From the NCBI GenBank assembly GCA_947374125.1, contig CANCAR010000105.1, positions 1 through 9,322 of the forward strand: DNA of 9,322 nucleotides, given 5' to 3'. The notes beneath the pieces are model-generated. The model was not told where the DNA came from. It saw only the letters and a program-made list of their open reading frames with translations, and ran no database searches. Positions 6,400-9,322 of this stretch are shown here, piece by piece. This DNA is from Hyphomicrobiales bacterium. GTDB lineage: Bacteria; Pseudomonadota; Alphaproteobacteria; Rhizobiales; Beijerinckiaceae. The first letter of the stretch is position 1; each line of letters opens with the position of its first letter. A program made the position numbers and the translations under genes.

Positions 6400-7527
6400 T
6401 TATAGCACTTCGCGGTAAAGCCTCATCGCGTCTTCATGAGTGAGCTCACGCGGATTGTTTGCAAGGAGCCTTGTGACTTTCATAACGCCACTGGCTAACC
6501 CCGGAATGTGTTCGTCGCGCACGCCGAAATCAGCGAGGTGCTTGGGAATTTGAATGTCATTCGCGAGCTGCTTCATGAAAGCGATCGTGTCTTCCGCTGA
6601 AGAACTGGCCGCAAGGCCCATGGCGATCCCTGCTTCGGCGAATTTCTTCGGGTTGCCCGGCGTGTTGAAGGTCAGAACGGGGCCCATCATGATGCTGTTG
6701 GCGACACCATGCGGGATGTGAAACTCGGCACCGATCGGATAAGCAAAGGCGTGAACAGCGGTAACACCAGCATTGGCAAAGGCCATGCCGGCCAGCATGG
6801 CGCCTTCGAGCATGGCGCTGCGGGCCTCGATATTCCTGCCATTTTCGAACGCAAGCCGGAGATTGTTTGCGATCAGAAACATGGCGCGCTTGGCCAAGGT
6901 GTCAGTGACACTATTGGCATTTTTCGAGGTGAAGGCTTCTACCGCATGAAGCAAGGCATCCATGCCGCTCGCTGCTGTGACAGATTTTGGGACACCCAGC
7001 GTGAGCTCAGGATCGACAATCGCAATTGCCGGGAAAAGCTTCGCGCTCACAATGCCCTTCTTCAGATGCTCCTGTTCATCAGAAAGAATGGCGATGTGCG
7101 TGACTTCGCTTCCTGTGCCTGCTGTGGTGGGGATCAAGATCAGCGGCAGGCCTGCGTCTTTCACCAATTCAATGCCAAACATCTCGGCAATCGGTTGCTT
7201 GGCATGCGCAAGAATCGACGCCACTTTGGCTGTATCCATCGCCGAGCCGCCGCCAACACCGATGATCACCGAAGCCTTCGCTTCGCGCGCCGCTTTCGCG
7301 CAAGCCAAAGCGGTGTCGATGCTGGGGTCCGGTTCGATATTGGAGAAAATGATACAGTCTCGGCCCGAAGCTTTTACTGCCTGTTCGGCTATACCAACTT
7401 TCAGAACACCGGGATCAGTGACGATCAGAACGGGGCCTTCACGAAAGCGCTTCAGCTCATCGCCAAGTCTTTGCAATGCACCGAGACCGAAATGAATGCG
7501 CGGTGTGGTTTGATGAATAAAAGGCAT
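6400..7527 (-). CDS. Iron-containing alcohol dehydrogenase, probable hydroxy-acid dehydrogenase (BlcB/AttL-like role)
   Basis: This is a 375-residue group III (iron-dependent) alcohol dehydrogenase, oxidising an alcohol to an aldehyde with NAD(P)+ in the cytoplasm. Visible hallmarks are GVGGGSAMDTAK at 90-101 (dinucleotide binding), PTTAGTGSEVT at 133-143, and the metal ligands D190 and H194 (GMDALLHAVEAF), H259 (AVHAFAYP) and H273 (HIPHG), with spacing as in FucO and related enzymes. I chose the ATG at 7525-7527 over an in-frame ATG 14 codons upstream (7569). It shares one base with the lactonase stop codon (TGATG), the usual sign of translational coupling, and MPFIHQTTPRIHFG is a normal family N-terminus. 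Maleylacetate reductases belong to the same superfamily and are the main alternative, but the neighbouring lactonase and aldehyde dehydrogenase favour 4-hydroxybutyrate or a similar hydroxy acid as substrate (as for AttL/BlcB). The exact substrate is inference. Confidence 0.9.
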   Translation of the reverse strand: MPFIHQTTPRIHFGLGALQRLGDELKRFREGPVLIVTDPGVLKVGIAEQAVKASGRDCIIFSNIEPDPSIDTALACAKAAREAKASVIIGVGGGSAMDTAKVASILAHAKQPIAEMFGIELVKDAGLPLILIPTTAGTGSEVTHIAILSDEQEHLKKGIVSAKLFPAIAIVDPELTLGVPKSVTAASGMDALLHAVEAFTSKNANSVTDTLAKRAMFLIANNLRLAFENGRNIEARSAMLEGAMLAGMAFANAGVTAVHAFAYPIGAEFHIPHGVANSIMMGPVLTFNTPGNPKKFAEAGIAMGLAASSSAEDTIAFMKQLANDIQIPKHLADFGVRDEHIPGLASGVMKVTRLLANNPRELTHEDAMRLYREVL

Positions 7528-8813
7528 CAGTCGTAATACCCGCTGGGCGCATGTTTGAAGGTGCGCCAATGGTCAGGATCATGCCCGGTCACCACCAACG
7601 CTCTGGTCTGATCGGCGATGGCCCGCAGCTTCTTTACCGACTTCGCAGCATCGGTAGATGAGGTGACAAGCCCTGGCAAGGCGCGGTTTTCCCAATGGTC
7701 CAATGTGTATGCAGCATCGATGCAGAGCAGGACCGGACCGGTGCTTTGGAGATTGATCAGGAAAGATTGATGCCCCGGCGCATGGCCCGGCGTGAAAAAC
7801 ATCCGCACGGTGCCATCGCCGAAGAGATCAAAATCATCCGTTTTTTCGCCCTCAAGAAAGTGCCATTTCAATTTGGGCTTATCAAAATCAGAACGGATAT
7901 AGGCACCCGCCGAAAACCAATCGGGATTGAACGCGTAGTCATATTCAGCGCGCTGTACATAATGGGTGGCATTGGGGAAACGGCCGATTGCCCCTGTATG
8001 GTCCAAATGCAAATGCGATTGCAGCACATGCGTGATTTCATCAGGTCTCACGCCGATTGACTTGAGCTGATCAACACAATTTTCATCACGACCCATTTTG
8101 GGGGAATAGGCATCAATGACTTGACCCCAATGTCGACGCGCGTCGATCGCAACTTCTGCTGCATTGCCGCCATCAATCACCAGATTGCCTTTTGGGTGCC
8201 TGATGAAAAACCATGGCACGGGGATTTCATAGTCTGCGCCATCGCCCTGATTCATCTTGATGTATTTGAGCTTGGTCCGCAGCGTGCCAGTCTGAAACAT
8301 ATAGAGTTGCACGGCATTGACAGGGCTGCGCGGGCGCGGAGATGCCGAGAGAGCGGAAGCAGGCCGGACCTCAATTCCAAATACACCCGACTTCAACGGC
8401 TCCTTTGGTTTGAAGCCTGTAATCGGCTTGAACCCCGGTTCATTTTTGCCGAATTCAACGATCTTGATATCCGACACCGGCACGCTTGCCGGTGTCGCAC
8501 TGCGCCTTGTCTCGGCTTGCGACTTGAACCCCGGTTCATCTTTGCCAAACTCGACGATCTTCACCTCATCTGCTTTTGGCAGGCTCGCCGATGGCGCATT
8601 GTGCCGCAGTGCAGGTTGAGGCTTGAACACAGTCTCGTCTTTGCCAAACTCGACAATCTTCACATCCGTCACGAGCGGGCTCGCGGCATGAGCCGTGCGC
8701 TTTGTCTCCTGATGTGGCTGATAGGCCGTCAGAGGCTCAGAAGCTGTTCGCACCTTCGCCACTGGCGGGTTATCAAACCCCGGTTCATCTTTGTCGAACT
8801 CAATGATCTTCAC
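7527..8813 (-). CDS. blcC: AttM/BlcC-like metallo-beta-lactamase-fold lactonase with a repeat-bearing N-terminal extension
   Basis: The core (about 165-428) strongly resembles Agrobacterium AttM/BlcC, a zinc lactonase that opens gamma-butyrolactone and, less efficiently, N-acyl-homoserine lactones. Recognisable stretches are KMNQGDGADYEIPVP at 186-200, VIDGGNA at 212-218 and FTPGHAPGHQSF at 340-351. Metal ligands are H267, H269, D271 and H272 (SHLHLDH), H344, D366 and H411, with Y369 matching the catalytic Tyr of AiiA-type lactonases, so the enzyme should be active. Family members are about 250-275 residues; this one has 428. The extra N-terminus carries four KIVEFGKDEPGF-like motifs on Ala/Pro/Ser-rich linkers and has no signal peptide or membrane segment. 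The GTG start at 8813 has GGAGG 7 nt upstream, 3 bp after the preceding hydrolase stop; the next Met is residue 172, inside the core, so the extension is very probably translated. Its stop overlaps the next gene. The Agrobacterium operon is repressed by the IclR-type AttJ/BlcR; no such gene is visible here. Confidence 0.9.
   Translation of the reverse strand: MKIIEFDKDEPGFDNPPVAKVRTASEPLTAYQPHQETKRTAHAASPLVTDVKIVEFGKDETVFKPQPALRHNAPSASLPKADEVKIVEFGKDEPGFKSQAETRRSATPASVPVSDIKIVEFGKNEPGFKPITGFKPKEPLKSGVFGIEVRPASALSASPRPRSPVNAVQLYMFQTGTLRTKLKYIKMNQGDGADYEIPVPWFFIRHPKGNLVIDGGNAAEVAIDARRHWGQVIDAYSPKMGRDENCVDQLKSIGVRPDEITHVLQSHLHLDHTGAIGRFPNATHYVQRAEYDYAFNPDWFSAGAYIRSDFDKPKLKWHFLEGEKTDDFDLFGDGTVRMFFTPGHAPGHQSFLINLQSTGPVLLCIDAAYTLDHWENRALPGLVTSSTDAAKSVKKLRAIADQTRALVVTGHDPDHWRTFKHAPSGYYD
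8430..8810 (-). repeat. Four coding repeats of a 12-residue motif in the lactonase N-terminus
   Basis: Four 36-nt units encode KIIEFDKDEPGF (8775-8810, residues 2-13), KIVEFGKDETVF (8625-8660, 52-63), KIVEFGKDEPGF (8526-8561, 85-96) and KIVEFGKNEPGF (8430-8465, 117-128). Spacings are 50, 33 and 32 residues. The linkers are also related: Q-E-T-K-R-T/Q-A-E-T-R-R, then Ala/Ser/Pro, then a hydrophobic residue and Asp before the next Lys-Ile. The true unit is therefore about 32-33 residues (about 96-99 bp), with about 17 extra residues after the first copy. Many differences between copies are synonymous (GAG/GAA, TTT/TTC, GTC/GTT), so the peptide is conserved beyond the DNA. Confidence 0.93.
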
Positions 8814-8816
8814 GGG

Positions 8817-9322
8817 TTAACCTCCGGTCCTTTCGCGGATGATGCGAAGGGCTTCCTTCAGATAGACGCGGAACACAGGATAGTTCTCGCTCATGGGGAA
8901 GTGTCCGATATCGTTCATCTCGATATAGACGCCATACTTGATCTGCCGTGCGGTGTCTTCAGTGGCGTCCGGCGGCGTTAAGTAATCATAGGTGCCTGTC
9001 ATCATCACAACGGGGCATTTCTTTCCGTCGATGTTCCGCAACTCCTCGCGCAGATCATGATCGACGGAATAGAAATAGAGATCGCCCTTAAAGGCTTCCG
9101 CACCTTGGGTATAATAGTGCCAGGTCAGCCAGCGATCCATTTCCGGCGATTGCGGCGCCATCAAATCCCAAACACCCGAAGCGCAAACCTGTGCTGCATT
9201 GGCATGGGGATGCCGCCACCAATCGAGGAAAAAACCCGGTGCGTAATGTGCAGCTTCAACCGGGATGACAGCCTTGAACCGGTCTGGTTTGCGCAAGGCC
9301 AATTGCAGCGCGACATTACCGC
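8817..9322 (-). CDS. Alpha/beta-hydrolase fold protein, C-terminal part (5' end beyond window)
   Basis: The gene enters from the right edge; 167 codons before the TAA at 8819-8817 are visible. The reading frame is open to the edge and starts GNVALQLALRKPDRFKAVI. This is the stretch that follows the nucleophile elbow (GxSxGG) in alpha/beta hydrolases, so the catalytic Ser should lie just outside. The remaining triad residues fit: Asp in GTYDYLTPPDAT (codon 8987-8985) and His in DIGHFPMSE (codon 8903-8901). The middle is a cap-like segment rich in Trp and Tyr (DWWRHPHAN, RWLTWHYYTQGAEAF). No start should be assigned inside the window: a TTG at 9302 would fall within the conserved fold. It precedes the lactonase by 3 bp, so the two are probably cotranscribed. 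It may release a lactone or hydroxy acid from an ester, but its substrate cannot be told from sequence. Confidence 0.85.
   Translation of the reverse strand, partial: GNVALQLALRKPDRFKAVIPVEAAHYAPGFFLDWWRHPHANAAQVCASGVWDLMAPQSPEMDRWLTWHYYTQGAEAFKGDLYFYSVDHDLREELRNIDGKKCPVVMMTGTYDYLTPPDATEDTARQIKYGVYIEMNDIGHFPMSENYPVFRVYLKEALRIIRERTGG
8821..8825 (-). promoter_or_regulatory. Ribosome binding site fixing the lactonase GTG start
   Basis: On the - strand GGAGG lies 7 nt before the GTG at 8813-8811 and within the last codons of the upstream hydrolase gene (stop 8819-8817). This consensus Shine-Dalgarno at ideal spacing decides the start, showing that the long repeat-bearing form is the intended product. 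A GTG at residue 168 (8312-8310), close to where the shorter AttM proteins begin, has no such site. Confidence 0.8.

Noticed and set aside
6709..7536. 275-codon open frame on the + strand
   Set aside because: Antisense shadow of the iron alcohol dehydrogenase, whose every hallmark motif is intact on the other strand.
7528..7569. Upstream ATG adding 14 residues to the iron alcohol dehydrogenase
   Set aside because: The added peptide overlaps the lactonase coding end and is unlike family N-termini. The ATG at 7527 forms a TGATG stop-start overlap and gives a normal start.
8310..8312. Internal GTG as the real lactonase start, which would make the repeat region non-coding
   Set aside because: There is no Shine-Dalgarno before it, whereas GTG 8813 has GGAGG at 7 nt. 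The extension is open throughout and shows mostly synonymous variation between copies.
8430..8810. CRISPR-like array, because of four spaced similar 36-nt units
   Set aside because: The units diverge at codon third positions, the spacers are related to each other and of uneven length (60-114 nt), and everything is in one open reading frame.
8121..8981. 286-codon open frame on the + strand across the lactonase repeats, itself showing a repeated LEPRFIFAKLDDL-like peptide
   Set aside because: It is codon-aligned antisense to the lactonase and the hydrolase end, so its repeats are forced by the sense repeats. The copies vary more in this frame than in the sense frame, and it has no family signature.

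Overview
The window looks like an alphaproteobacterial accessory region. The evidence is an alpha-type CpaF/TadB/TadC set, a GH16-RTX exoenzyme of the rhizobial kind, and a lactonase/dehydrogenase cluster resembling the Agrobacterium attKLM (blcABC) operon. The genus cannot be named from the sequence. The left half (tad and glucanase genes) is visibly AT-richer than the right half (lactone-catabolism genes).

Left end, + strand: positions 1-148 are the right end of an IS3-family insertion sequence. It carries the last 35 codons of the transposase and the element's terminal bases. The element abuts the C-terminal two-thirds of a cpaF (TadA) secretion ATPase, which resumes at 149 just before its P-loop domain, so the 5' half of cpaF has been separated from it. 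Two complete Tad inner-membrane platform genes follow closely, tadB (919-1875) and tadC (1892-2851). After a 121-bp gap comes a 500-residue GH16 glycoside hydrolase with C-terminal RTX calcium-binding repeats and no signal peptide (2973-4475), probably exported by a type I system. tadD, which commonly follows tadC, is absent here.

Middle: 4476-4869 is the convergent intergenic region. It holds a strong bidirectional intrinsic terminator with a 13-bp stem (4585-4618) and no convincing gene.

Right half, - strand, read from the right edge: a partial alpha/beta hydrolase (8817->9322), an AttM/BlcC-like metallo-beta-lactamase-fold lactonase (7527-8813), an iron-containing alcohol dehydrogenase (6400-7527) and an NAD(P)-dependent aldehyde dehydrogenase (4870-6324). 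The first three genes are separated by 3 bp or overlap by 1 bp, and a 75-bp gap precedes the last. By analogy with blcABC, the set could open a gamma-lactone to a hydroxy acid, oxidise this to a semialdehyde and then to a dicarboxylate (gamma-butyrolactone to GHB to succinic semialdehyde to succinate). The gene order is reversed relative to attK-attL-attM.

The most unusual feature is the lactonase's extra N-terminal region of about 165 residues. It contains four copies of a 12-residue motif (consensus KIVEFGKDEPGF) on Ala/Pro/Ser-rich linkers that are themselves repeated. I know of no such extension in the AttM/BlcC/AiiA family. It could be a multivalent docking or targeting segment. The codon-level pattern of variation indicates that it is translated and under protein-level constraint.
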